Assembly (NCBI RefSeq): GCF_000717025.1
Contig: NZ_JNXG01000005.1
Span: 62,001 to 126,000, forward strand
DNA from: Streptomyces atroolivaceus
GTDB lineage: Bacteria; Actinomycetota; Actinomycetes; Streptomycetales; Streptomycetaceae
Length of the DNA: 64,000 nucleotides
Direction of reading: 5' to 3'
The notes beneath the pieces are model-generated. The model was not told the origin of the DNA and ran no database searches. It was given only the letters and a program-made list of their open reading frames with translations. The position numbers and the translations under genes are program-made. This document shows, in pieces, positions 16,510 to 24,814 of the stretch (positions are counted from its first letter, which is position 1; every line of letters starts with the position of its first letter).

Positions 16510-16986
16510 TCAGTCCTCGTCGGACCCGGACTCCGCGGCCGCCTCGGCCCGCAGCAACGGATGCACCACCCCGGGGAACACCCGGGCACGCACGACCTCC
16601 TCGGCCGCACCGCCCTGCACCACGGTCTCCGCCACGCCCCACGGGCGCCCTGCCAGGTGAACGGTCAGCGTGTACGAGGACGAGCAGCCCATGCACTCGT
16701 AGCGGTCCGCCCAGGTCTCCACGTCCGTGACGCTGCCCGGGTAACGCTTCACATGCCGGTGCCGCGCGTGACAGCGGTCGCACGTCTCGCCCGGCTCGCA
16801 CGTGCCGCCGCAGGGGCACGGGACGTCCAGCGAGTCCGCGGGCCGCCACCGCTGGACGAGCAGGGCCTCGCGGGTCGCGCCCATGTCCTTCATCGCCTTC
16901 AGATTCCGCGCGGCGACGTTGTAGGACTCGCCGGTCGCGGCCATCCGGTCCCGGATCACGTCCTTGCGTCCGCGGTTCGTCGTCAT
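16510..16986 (-). CDS. Hypothetical protein with Cys-rich zinc-binding middle
   Basis: A 158-residue protein with an AGGAGG site six bases before ATG. The N-terminus has GRKDVIRDRMAATGESYNVAARNL, a helical motif that recurs in many small actinobacterial proteins as an RMA-TGE-Y-ARR element. The middle holds C-P-C-G-G-T-C, C-D-R-C and later C-M-G-C pairs that could bind one or two zinc ions. The C-terminus is acidic. No enzyme family is recognised. It is transcribed divergently from the injection-system operon across a 616-bp interval, so a link in regulation is possible but unproven. Confidence 0.6.
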   Translation of the reverse strand: MTTNRGRKDVIRDRMAATGESYNVAARNLKAMKDMGATREALLVQRWRPADSLDVPCPCGGTCEPGETCDRCHARHRHVKRYPGSVTDVETWADRYECMGCSSSYTLTVHLAGRPWGVAETVVQGGAAEEVVRARVFPGVVHPLLRAEAAAESGSDED

Positions 16987-17602
16987 GTGTTCCTCCTGGG
17001 TGTACGCAGCCCGCCAGGAGGCCCACGAAATCTTCCTCCCTACGGTACCTGCCGCTCCACACCCGCGGTCCCGGCTCCGCCCCGCGGTCCGTCCTCCCTG
17101 CCGCGCGCCGTCGCCGTCCGGGCCGGCCACGAGGTCCCCGAATCCCCTGCGCCGCGAGTGCGGCCACCCGTCCGAGAATCGAACCCCTTGGCTGATCCTC
17201 GTCACTTGATTGCACGACGGCGCGCCGTGATCGAGCCGATTCGGCTTGTTTCTCTCATCGGCTCCGGGGGTTGTGTGAAGCGGTGGTGAATTGAATCTTC
17301 ATACGCTGATGGGAAAGTCCTCTGACCACGTCGAATCATTTATTGCCGATCCGGCCAGGCGGCATCACGAGATGACTGAATCACTGTCTTGACCGGTTCT
17401 CGTGGCGCGATACACACTCACAAGGCACTCATGCATCAGGAGCCACCGGCGCAGACGGATGCGGATGGCCCTGCGAGACCAGATATCGCACGGGGTGAAC
17501 GACGGGGGATGCACGCGGGGGATCGTGTGTGCGTATTCGGCGTATGCGCGCAATTCCTTCATCTCTCCTCATCTTCTGGTGCGCGAAGGGAATGGAGGGG
17601 GA
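16987..17602. promoter_or_regulatory. 616-bp divergent regulatory interval before the eCIS operon
   Basis: No convincing gene lies here. The part nearest the hypothetical gene is GC-rich, while 17270-17400 is clearly richer in A and T than its surroundings, as expected of a promoter block. A perfect 12-bp palindrome ACGGCGCGCCGT (17217-17228) is followed by AGCCGA-T-TCGGCT (17234-17246). A possible sigma-70-like promoter for the sheath gene is TTGACC at 17389-17394 with TACACA at 17411-17416, spacer 16, leaving a leader of nearly 190 bases before the sheath start. The promoter call is tentative. Confidence 0.45.
17217..17246. repeat. Two adjacent palindromes upstream of the eCIS operon
   Basis: A perfect 12-bp palindrome, ACGGCGCGCCGT, and a 13-bp one, AGCCGATTCGGCT with a single central base, are separated by five bases. 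They lie upstream of the AT-rich promoter block and are candidate operator sites. Confidence 0.5.
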
Positions 17603-19453
17603 ATGCCGACGCACATGGGCTATCCCGGTGTTTACATCGAAGAACTTCCCAGCAGCGTCCGTACGATCGCCTCGGTCACCACCTCGGTGACCGCGTTCGT
17701 GGGGCACACGCGCCGGGGTCCGCTCAACCGGCCGGTGCGAGTCACCAGCTTCGCGGACTTCGAGCGCCGGTTCGGCGGACTCACCGCGCGGAGCGCCCTC
17801 AGCTACGCGGTGCACCAGTTCTTCGGCAACGGCGGCGCGCTCGCGGTGATCGTCCGTGTGGCCAAGGCCGGTACCGGTCAGGACGCCTGCGTCACGCTTC
17901 GCTCCACGGAGGGGCGCAGCGAGTGCCCGGTGCTGGAGGTGCACGCGAAGGAGCCCGGGACGTGGGGCTCGGGCCTGCGGGTGGCCGTCGACCACGACAC
18001 CCCCGCGTCGGACAGGACGTTCAACCTCCACATCCTCGACGCCCGCGGCGGAGCCCGGGAGTCCTTCACCGGCCTGTCCATGGACGCGGGCCACGGCCGC
18101 TACGTGGAGACGGTGGTGGACGCGGGTTCCTCCCTCGTCCGGGTCAAGGTGCTCGACGAGGACCGTCCGGACCCGTCCGGCACGGTCTCCAAACCCTTCG
18201 CGGCGCAACTGCCGGCCCTGGACGTCGAGCTGAAGGTCAAGATCGGCGAGGTGGAGCGCGAGTTCACGCTCTTCGAGCCCGACCGCGACGGTGAGCCGCC
18301 CGGTGACGTCACCGAGCTGGCTCTCCTCCTGGAGCGCAAACTGCGAGCGCTGCCCGACGCCCCCGGAAGGCACGCCTTCGCCGGGGCCGAGGTGACCGCG
18401 TTCGGCAGGCGGCTCCAGGTCGTCGCAGGGTCCGTCGATCCGGACGACGTGGTCCGATTCGTCGGCGAGTGCGCCAACGACCTGGGACTGGAGGCCTCGG
18501 TCAACCCGCCCGTCTTCCCGCTGGAGGGCGGTGCGGACGGGGACCCGCCCGGCCCGCGCGACCTCATCGGCAGCGAAGGGGGCAAGACCGGTGTGCAGGC
18601 GCTGCGCGACGTGGACGACGTCAATCTGCTGGCCCTGCCGGAGCTGTCGGCCTACGAGTCCACCGAGGACATGGTCACCGTCCTGTCGGCGGCCGGGCGA
18701 CTCTGCGAAGAGCGGCGGATCTTCCTGCTCGTCGACTCCCCCTCGACGTGGGGCAGCGTCGACGCCGCGCGGGCCGGGATCGGTGCCTTCGAACCCGTGC
18801 GCAGCAATCACGCGGGGCTGTACTTCCCGCATCTGCAGCTGACCGACCCGCTGACCGGACGGTTGCGCTCCTTCCCGCCGTCGGGTGCCGTCGCAGGGGT
18901 GATCGCCCGCACCGACGGTGAACGCGGGGTGTGGAAGGCGCCGGCCGGGACCGAGGCGCGCCTCGCCGGAGTCCGCTCGCTGACCGTCAGGCTGACCGAC
19001 CGGGAGAACGGGCTCCTCAACCCGCTGGGAGTGAACTGCCTGCGCACCTTCCCCGTGGTGGGGCCCCTGGTCTGGGGCGCCCGCACCCTGGAGGGCGCGG
19101 ACGCGCTCGACAGCGAGTGGAAGTACGTACCTGTGCGACGGCTCGCGCTGCACGTCGAGGAGAGTCTCTACCGCGGTCTGCAATGGGTCGTCTTCGAACC
19201 CAACGACGATCAGCTGTGGCAGCAGATCCGGCTCAAGGCGTCGGCCTACCTCAACGATCTCTTCAGGCAGGGCGCGTTCAAGGGCGGCACACCGCGTGAG
19301 GCGTACTTCGTGAAGTGCGACAAGGACACCACCACCGACGCCGACATCGCACGCGGTGTGGTCAATGTCGTGATCGGAATCGCGCCGGTCAAGCCCGCGG
19401 AGTTCGTGATCGTCAGGATCCAGCAGTTCGCAGGGCAGTTCGACCTCTCGTAG
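17603..19453 (+). CDS. eCIS contractile sheath protein
   Basis: A 616-residue protein starting at ATG after GGAGGGGG. The N-terminal GYPGVYIEELPSSVRTIASV and TAFVGHTRRGP are the standard opening of phage tail sheath proteins. The C-terminal third (WKYVPVRRLALHVEESLYRG, WVVFEPND, YLNDLFRQGAFKGGTP, FVKCDKDTT, then IGIAPVKPAEFVI) is the conserved T4 gp18-like core that forms the contractile meshwork. It assembles around the tube in the cytoplasm and contracts to drive the tube forward. Afp, PVC and MAC systems usually carry two or three sheath paralogues. Only one is present here. First gene of a co-directional block of twenty. Confidence 0.95.
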   Translation: MPTHMGYPGVYIEELPSSVRTIASVTTSVTAFVGHTRRGPLNRPVRVTSFADFERRFGGLTARSALSYAVHQFFGNGGALAVIVRVAKAGTGQDACVTLRSTEGRSECPVLEVHAKEPGTWGSGLRVAVDHDTPASDRTFNLHILDARGGARESFTGLSMDAGHGRYVETVVDAGSSLVRVKVLDEDRPDPSGTVSKPFAAQLPALDVELKVKIGEVEREFTLFEPDRDGEPPGDVTELALLLERKLRALPDAPGRHAFAGAEVTAFGRRLQVVAGSVDPDDVVRFVGECANDLGLEASVNPPVFPLEGGADGDPPGPRDLIGSEGGKTGVQALRDVDDVNLLALPELSAYESTEDMVTVLSAAGRLCEERRIFLLVDSPSTWGSVDAARAGIGAFEPVRSNHAGLYFPHLQLTDPLTGRLRSFPPSGAVAGVIARTDGERGVWKAPAGTEARLAGVRSLTVRLTDRENGLLNPLGVNCLRTFPVVGPLVWGARTLEGADALDSEWKYVPVRRLALHVEESLYRGLQWVVFEPNDDQLWQQIRLKASAYLNDLFRQGAFKGGTPREAYFVKCDKDTTTDADIARGVVNVVIGIAPVKPAEFVIVRIQQFAGQFDLS

Positions 19454-19481
19454 TCAAGGAAAAGGAACACGAAGGAAACCG

Positions 19482-20006
19482 ATGGCTGAGTTCCAGATAA
19501 ACGCCCATCGCTTCGACCCCTACAAGAATTTCAAGTTCCTGGTCCTCTGGGACGGTCGAACGGTCGCGGGCATCAGCAAGATCAGTCCTCTGAAGCGGAC
19601 CACCGAGGTGGTGAAACACCGCCACGGCGGAGATCCGAGCTCACCGCGAAAGTCGCCGGGCCGCTCCGAGTTCGAGGGCGTCACGCTCGAACGCGGAGTC
19701 ACCCATGATCCCGAATTCGACCGCTGGGCCAACAAGGTCTGGCAGGTGGGTGCCGGGCTCGGTTCGGAGGTCTCGCTCCGGGACTTCCGCAAGGACATCA
19801 TCATCCAGGTGCTCAACGAAGCCGGTCAGGTGGCTGTCTCGCACAAGCTCTACCGGGCCTGGGTCAGCGAGTACCAGGTCATCGGCGAGCTCGACGCGAA
19901 CGCCAACGCCGTCGCCATCCAGAGCGTGAAGCTGGAGTGCGAAGGCTGGGAGCGCGACTACGAGATCCCGGAACCGGTCGAGCCGTCGTTCACCCACCCG
20001 GCCTGA
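19482..20006 (+). CDS. eCIS inner tube protein (gp19-like)
   Basis: A 174-residue protein, 28 bp after the sheath gene. NFKFLVLWDGRTVAGISKISPLKR near the start, followed by a polar loop (HRHGGDPSSPRKSPGR), EFEGVTLERGVT, and WANKVW are the standard pattern of the T4 gp19/Hcp-like tube family (Afp1/PVC1). Hexameric rings stack to form the rigid tube inside the sheath, and cargo is thought to sit in its lumen. Only one tube gene of this class is seen. Confidence 0.95.
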   Translation: MAEFQINAHRFDPYKNFKFLVLWDGRTVAGISKISPLKRTTEVVKHRHGGDPSSPRKSPGRSEFEGVTLERGVTHDPEFDRWANKVWQVGAGLGSEVSLRDFRKDIIIQVLNEAGQVAVSHKLYRAWVSEYQVIGELDANANAVAIQSVKLECEGWERDYEIPEPVEPSFTHPA

Positions 20007-20016
20007 ACGCGTCGCC

Positions 20017-20775
20017 GTGATCCCCGGAACGGCCCCGGTGGGGCCCGCCGAACTGCTGGCAGCCTGGGAGGCCGGGCTCGCCCTGGGTGCGGCGGAGAGG
20101 TCGTTGCTGCTGCACCGGGCGGCCCGCCCGGGGGCCGGTACCGACGACTTGCTGTCGGTACCGGTCGGCGAGCGGGAGGCCGATCTGTACGCGCTGCGCC
20201 GTTCGCTCTTCGGCGAGCGGATGCAGGTGCGGACCGAGTGCGGCGCCTGCGGCGAGGCCATGGAGTTCGACCTCGACGCCGGGACGCTCGGCACACGCCC
20301 GGCCGCGGGGGACCGGCTGCTGCGGGTGGCCGAGGACGGCTGGGTGGTCGAGTTCCGTCTGCCCACCGTGGCCGACCTCGCGGCAGCCGGTGCCGCCGGC
20401 GACTCCGGAGCGGCGCGCCGGCGGCTGGTGGCGGGCTGCACGGTGCGGGCGCTGCGGGGCGGCGAGCCTGTCGCCCCGCAGCGACTGGCCGCACTGCTGC
20501 CCGACCGGGTGGAGCGGCTCATCGCCGAGAAGGCCGCCGAGGCGGACCCGACGGCCGACGTGACGCTGAACGTGACGTGCCCGGAGTGCGGCGAGGCCAC
20601 CCCGGCCGAGCTGGACATCACCTCCTACCTGTGGACCGAACTGGACAGCTGGGCACGGGACCTGCTCCTCGACGTCCATCTGCTCGCCACCGCCTACGGG
20701 TGGAGGGAGACCGACATCCTGGCGCTCAGCCCCCTCCGGCGCCGTTACTACCTGGAGCTGTGCACCGATGGCTGA
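20017..20775 (+). CDS. eCIS zinc-finger baseplate-hub chaperone-like protein
   Basis: A 252-residue protein with GTG start ten bases after the tube gene. Residues 10-60 are helical (PAELLAAWEAGLAL, AERSLLLHRAA). Two cysteine pairs, C-G-A-C near residue 74 and C-P-E-C near residue 188, could close a four-cysteine zinc site. The C-terminal ETDILALSPLRRRYYLEL resembles the end of T4 gp26-type baseplate hub assembly proteins. Contractile systems of this type commonly carry such a gene after the tube. It probably helps assemble the hub on the tube and is likely cytoplasmic. The assignment is by position and weak similarity. Confidence 0.6.
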   Translation: MIPGTAPVGPAELLAAWEAGLALGAAERSLLLHRAARPGAGTDDLLSVPVGEREADLYALRRSLFGERMQVRTECGACGEAMEFDLDAGTLGTRPAAGDRLLRVAEDGWVVEFRLPTVADLAAAGAAGDSGAARRRLVAGCTVRALRGGEPVAPQRLAALLPDRVERLIAEKAAEADPTADVTLNVTCPECGEATPAELDITSYLWTELDSWARDLLLDVHLLATAYGWRETDILALSPLRRRYYLELCTDG

Positions 20776-21514
20776 CTACTTCGACCGGCTGCTCGCCCGC
20801 CACGCACCGGTGTCCGCGGCCGGCGGCGCCGGGGACTCCGGTACACGCACGCGGGTACGGCCGAGGCTGTCCGGCCCGTACGAGCGGGCCGAGGCACTGC
20901 GCCACGGCCCGCCCGGACCGGACGAGCCGGCCGCGCTGGTACCCGTCGCCCCCCGGACCGACCCCGTCGGGCCCCGGTTGGTGCGGCAGGACCGGGAGGT
21001 GCGTACCGAGCGGCACACCGTGGTGCGCACCGAGCACATCCCGCGGGCGGACGACGACGTGCGGTCGTTCCGGCCCGTGGCCGTGGAGCCGGCCACCCTG
21101 CCGCGGCCCTCGGTGACGGCGTCACCGAAGGTCCGGCCCGATCGGGAGGAAGGCGCGCGTGCGGCACGCCGGGGGCTGTCGTCGGTGCCCGACGACCCGG
21201 CGTCCGCGCCTGTCGTGGCCGCTGTGACGGCACGCGCGTCCGCCGCCCCCGCGCGTGCGGCAGCGCTCCCTGTGCCGCGCGGCTCCGACTCCGCCGCCGC
21301 CGCGCGGGGCGCGGCGCTCGGCTCGGTGGGACGGCGGGCACCGCGCCCGGCCGAACGCGTCGTGCACGTACAGATCGGCCGGCTGGAGGTCAGCGCGGGG
21401 CCCCCGCCCGGCGCGAACGGGACGCCGGCCGGCCGCCCGGCACAGCGGCCCGGCCGGCCCGCACCCGTACTGACGCTCGACGACTACCTGTCGCGCGGCG
21501 GGAAGAGGGACTGA
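20768..21514 (+). CDS. Disordered eCIS-associated hypothetical protein
   Basis: A 248-residue protein whose ATG overlaps the previous gene by eight bases. The first 25 residues (MADYFDRLLARHAP) and the last 20 (LDDYLSRGGKRD region) look conserved and helical. Everything between is Pro/Ala/Arg-rich and probably unfolded. A single strand-like segment RVVHVQIGRLEVSAGPPP precedes the C-terminal helix. No family is recognised. Its tight coupling to both neighbours says it belongs to the injection system, perhaps as a flexible linker or assembly adaptor. Confidence 0.6.
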   Translation: MADYFDRLLARHAPVSAAGGAGDSGTRTRVRPRLSGPYERAEALRHGPPGPDEPAALVPVAPRTDPVGPRLVRQDREVRTERHTVVRTEHIPRADDDVRSFRPVAVEPATLPRPSVTASPKVRPDREEGARAARRGLSSVPDDPASAPVVAAVTARASAAPARAAALPVPRGSDSAAAARGAALGSVGRRAPRPAERVVHVQIGRLEVSAGPPPGANGTPAGRPAQRPGRPAPVLTLDDYLSRGGKRD

Positions 21515-21518
21515 CGAC

Positions 21519-22358
21519 ATGAGCAACGCACTCGCCGTCGCCACGGTCACCCAGGCGCTCGCCCTGCTGATCGAGAGCAACCTGGGACCCGAGATGGACA
21601 TCGCGGTCAAGGTGGAGACCCGTAAGCCGCCGTCGGAGCCCCCGAGCGAGCCGACCATCACCGTGTTCCTCTACCAGGTGACCCCGAACGCCGCGATGCG
21701 CAACAACGACCTCCCGACGCGCGCCACCGACGGCGCCCTGCGCAACCGGGCGTATGCGCCGCTCGACCTGCACTACGTGATCAGTGCGTACGGGGAGGAG
21801 ACGGAGCTGGTCGGGCAGCGGCTGCTCGGATGCGTGATACGGACGCTGCACGAGATTCCGGTGCTGCCACGGGAACTGATCGAACTGGCCGCCGAACGCC
21901 CGCATCTGGCGGGCAGCGATCTGGCGGACTCGCTGCACAGGGTGCGCTTCACACCGACGGTCATGGACGTCGACGAGACATCGAAGCTCTGGGGAATGCT
22001 CCACCAGACCCCCTACACCCTGTCCGTCGCCTATCAGGCGTCGCTGGTGGTGATCGAGGGCCGCGAGCAGCCGGCCCCGGCGAAGCCGGTGGAACGGCAC
22101 ACCGTCCGGGTGGTGCCCTTCGGGGCGCCGGGAGCACCGGTGCCGCCCGGGGCGGAGGGGGAGTCAGGTGCGCCCGCGGCTCCCGCCTCAGCCGCGGCTG
22201 AGGCCAAGCCGGCTCCCTCGAAGAAGGCCGCAGCGAGGAAGGCCTCCGTGGCCAAGCCCCCGGCCAAGTCCACCAGGACCACCGCGGGGCGAGCGGCGCC
22301 GCCGCGTCCCCGCAGGACGGCCGGGAGCGGCACACCGACGCCGGACGACAAGGGCTGA
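21519..22358 (+). CDS. DUF4255 / Pvc16-type cap or terminator protein
   Basis: A 279-residue protein. Residues 1-170 are the DUF4255 domain: ALAVATVTQALALLIESNL, TITVFLYQVTPNAAMRNND, LPTR, PLDLHYVISAYGEE, and QRLLGCVIRTLHE. In Afp and PVC the homologue (Afp16/Pvc16) caps the tube and sheath and ends tail elongation. Residues about 228-279 form a Lys/Ala/Pro/Arg-rich tail resembling histone H1 tails, which is not part of the core domain. Five bases separate it from the preceding stop. Confidence 0.88.
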   Translation: MSNALAVATVTQALALLIESNLGPEMDIAVKVETRKPPSEPPSEPTITVFLYQVTPNAAMRNNDLPTRATDGALRNRAYAPLDLHYVISAYGEETELVGQRLLGCVIRTLHEIPVLPRELIELAAERPHLAGSDLADSLHRVRFTPTVMDVDETSKLWGMLHQTPYTLSVAYQASLVVIEGREQPAPAKPVERHTVRVVPFGAPGAPVPPGAEGESGAPAAPASAAAEAKPAPSKKAAARKASVAKPPAKSTRTTAGRAAPPRPRRTAGSGTPTPDDKG

Positions 22359-22388
22359 GCCGGAGTGCGGGACACGGGGGGTGAGGAC

Positions 22389-24536
22389 ATGGGGACGTAC
22401 GAAGGGGACGGGCGGCGGAGCGAGGGCGGCGACGCGGCAGCGCAGGGGCGGATGCTCCTGGCGGCCGTCCACGACGTGCTCGCCCGCGTCGACACCCACG
22501 CCCGACGCGCGACAGGCGGCTCGGGCCCGGCCGGTGCGGCAGACGCGGAGCGGCGACCCGCGCGCGGTGGCGACCCGGGCGGGGACACGGTCGTCCTCCC
22601 CGACGGCACGACCGGGGGCGCCCCTGCTGCTGCACCTGCGTCCGGCTCCGGTTCCGGTTCCGGCTCCGGTTCCGGTCCTGGTCCGGCCTCCGGATCCGGC
22701 CAGGGAGACACCCTGCCGGAGAGCGCCGTGCGCCCCGGCCCCGCCACTCTCGACGCCCTGGTCGCCTGCTTCGGCCTCAGTCCGTTCGAGCGCGAGATCG
22801 TCCTGCTCGCCGCGGCGGCCGAGCTCGACCCCACCACGGCCGCCCGCTGCGCCGCGGCCAGCGGGGATCCGGAGCGTACGTACCCCACCTTCTCGCTCTC
22901 CCTCGCCGCGCTCGCCGATCCGCACTGGAGCGCCCTGACCCCCGTCGCCCCTCTGAGGCGCTGGCGGATCGTCGAGCTCGACGACGAGACCCGGCTGACC
23001 ACGTCCCGGCTCCGGCTCGACGAACGGATCCTGCACTTCCTGGCCGGCTCGCCCTACCTGGACGCACGGCTGCACGGGCTGCTGCGCCGGGCCACCGCGC
23101 CTGACTCGCTGCCCGCCTCCCACGACCTGACGGCGAGCCGGGTCGCGGCGGGCTGGTCGGGGCCCGGGCGCGGTGCGCCGCTCAGGGTCGAGCTGGTCGG
23201 CGGCGATCTCCGGACCCGCGTGGACATCGCCGCCGCCGCGGCCCGCCGAGCGGGCCTCGGCCTCTACGAGATGTCGGCCGCCGATCTCCCGGCCGCCCCC
23301 GCCCAGCGCGACCTGCTGGCCCGGCTGTGGCAACGCGAGGCGGTCCTGCTGCCCGCGGCGCTGCTGGTGGAGGTCGGAGACCCCGACCGCGAACAGGCCA
23401 CCGCAACCGATGCGTTCGTCGAGAGCGCGGCCGTGCCGCTGGTCGTGTCGAGTGCCGATCCGCGGCAGACGGCACGCCCCCGGGGCGAGCGCGTCACCGT
23501 CCCGCCCCTGGACGCGGACGAGCAGCTCGGGGTGTGGACCGACGCGTTCGCCGCCGTCCCCGACGTGTCGGAGGCCGATCTGCGCGACCTCGTGGCCCAG
23601 TTCTCGCTCCCTCCCCATCTGGTCCGCTCCGCAGGAGCGGCCGTGGCCAGGGACCTGTCCGGCCAGGAGCGGCTGGACGCGACCGCTCTGGCCTGGCAGG
23701 CGGGTCTCACCGAGGCCCGGACGGGCATGGACGGGATGGGCCGCCGGATCGAGCCGCAGGCCGCCTGGGGCGATCTGGTGCTGGCGGAACGGCAGGTGCG
23801 GGTGCTGCGCGAGATCACCGCGCATGTGCGGCGGCGGCCGACCGTGTACCAGGAGTGGGGCTTCGCCGGGACACTGCGCAGGGGCTTGGGCGTCACCGCG
23901 CTCTTCGCGGGCGGTTCCGGCACCGGCAAGACACTCGCCGCCGAAGTGATGGCGAAGGAGCTGGGCCTGGACCTGTTCGTCATCGACCTGTCCCAGGTGG
24001 TCAGCAAGTACATCGGTGAGACCGAGAAGAACCTGCGCAGGGTCTTCGACGCCGCCGAACAGGGCGGGGCCCTGCTGCTGTTCGACGAGGCCGACGCACT
24101 GTTCGGCAAGCGCAGCGAGGTCAAGGACTCCCACGACCGGTACGCCAACCTCGAAGTCAGCTACCTGCTGATGCGGATGGAGGCGTACCGGGGCCTGGCG
24201 ATCCTCACGACGAACATGAAGCAGGCGCTGGACACGGCGTTCATGCGCCGTATCCGCTTCGTCGTCGACTTCCCCTTCCCGGGCGAGAGCGAGCGTGCCG
24301 AGATCTGGCGCCGTGTGCTGCCCGCGCGTGCGCCGACGAAGGGCGTCGACCCCGCTCTGCTGGCGCGCCTGACCGTGGCGGGCGGTTCCATCCGCAACAT
24401 CGCGCTCTCCGGTGCGTTCCTCGCGGCGGAGGAGGGCGACCGGCTCCAGATGCGCCACATGCTCGAGGCCGCCCGCACCGAGTACCTGAAGCTCGACCGT
24501 TCCCTGACGCCGTCGGAGGTGCACGGATGGGTCTGA
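22389..24536 (+). CDS. eCIS AAA+ ATPase (Afp15-type)
   Basis: A 715-residue protein from ATG 22389, which has a GGTGAGG site. A GTG at 22365 is possible and would add eight residues. The N-terminal half is a degenerate ATPase-like region preceded by a Gly/Ser/Pro repeat linker around residues 85-105. The active AAA+ module has Walker A GGSGTGK at residues 508-514, SKYIGETEKNLRRVFD, Walker B LLLFDEAD with D566-E567, and the arginine-finger region FMRRIRFVVDFPFP. Afp15-class ATPases are found in nearly all eCIS loci and are thought to aid assembly or loading of the particle in the cytoplasm. Confidence 0.93.
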   Translation: MGTYEGDGRRSEGGDAAAQGRMLLAAVHDVLARVDTHARRATGGSGPAGAADAERRPARGGDPGGDTVVLPDGTTGGAPAAAPASGSGSGSGSGSGPGPASGSGQGDTLPESAVRPGPATLDALVACFGLSPFEREIVLLAAAAELDPTTAARCAAASGDPERTYPTFSLSLAALADPHWSALTPVAPLRRWRIVELDDETRLTTSRLRLDERILHFLAGSPYLDARLHGLLRRATAPDSLPASHDLTASRVAAGWSGPGRGAPLRVELVGGDLRTRVDIAAAAARRAGLGLYEMSAADLPAAPAQRDLLARLWQREAVLLPAALLVEVGDPDREQATATDAFVESAAVPLVVSSADPRQTARPRGERVTVPPLDADEQLGVWTDAFAAVPDVSEADLRDLVAQFSLPPHLVRSAGAAVARDLSGQERLDATALAWQAGLTEARTGMDGMGRRIEPQAAWGDLVLAERQVRVLREITAHVRRRPTVYQEWGFAGTLRRGLGVTALFAGGSGTGKTLAAEVMAKELGLDLFVIDLSQVVSKYIGETEKNLRRVFDAAEQGGALLLFDEADALFGKRSEVKDSHDRYANLEVSYLLMRMEAYRGLAILTTNMKQALDTAFMRRIRFVVDFPFPGESERAEIWRRVLPARAPTKGVDPALLARLTVAGGSIRNIALSGAFLAAEEGDRLQMRHMLEAARTEYLKLDRSLTPSEVHGWV

Positions 24537-24814
24537 ACGAGCAGCAGCGGACGGTACGGGTGGACATCGGCGAGCTGGTGCTCGACGGGTTCGGCCGGGT
24601 GGATCCGGAACGCGTGTCGGAGGCGTTCCAGGCGGAGCTGGGCCGGCTCGTACGGGAACGGGGCGTGCCGCTCGCCGCCGACGGCGGACAGGCGCTGGAC
24701 GCCCTGGCAGGACTGCCTCCGCTGCCCGCGTCGCTCTCCGCACGGCGCCTCGGCCAGGAGCTGGCGCGCGCGGTGCACACGGGCCTCTCGGGCGGGGGCG
24801 AGGTGAAGCGGTGA
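24527..24814 (+). CDS. Small eCIS-associated hypothetical protein
   Basis: A 95-residue protein overlapping the ATPase stop by ten bases and the next gene start by four. It reads as a strand (TVRVDIGELVLDGFGRV) followed by two helices (VSEAFQAELGRLVRERG and RRLGQELARAVHTGL). No known family was recognised. Such a small protein is a regular companion of the DUF4157 gene in actinobacterial eCIS loci and might be its chaperone or adaptor, which is inference from position only. Confidence 0.65.
   Translation: MGLNEQQRTVRVDIGELVLDGFGRVDPERVSEAFQAELGRLVRERGVPLAADGGQALDALAGLPPLPASLSARRLGQELARAVHTGLSGGGEVKR

Noticed and set aside
17165..17205. GGTTCGATTCTCGGAC-like string on the minus strand, resembling a tRNA T-arm and a possible attachment site
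   Set aside because: The T-stem pairs only for three bases, and no acceptor, D or anticodon arms are found around it. There is no integrase and no matching copy at the other end of the eCIS.
17389..17602. In-frame extension of the sheath gene upstream of 17603 and an overlapping ORF from 17389
   Set aside because: The extension has Arg/His-rich sequence with no similarity to sheath proteins, and the ATG at 17603 has a strong ribosome site.
22630..22710. Repeat-rich GGTTCCGGCTCC stretch as a possible CRISPR-like or satellite array
   Set aside because: It encodes a Gly/Ser/Pro linker of the ATPase in frame, with no spacer structure.
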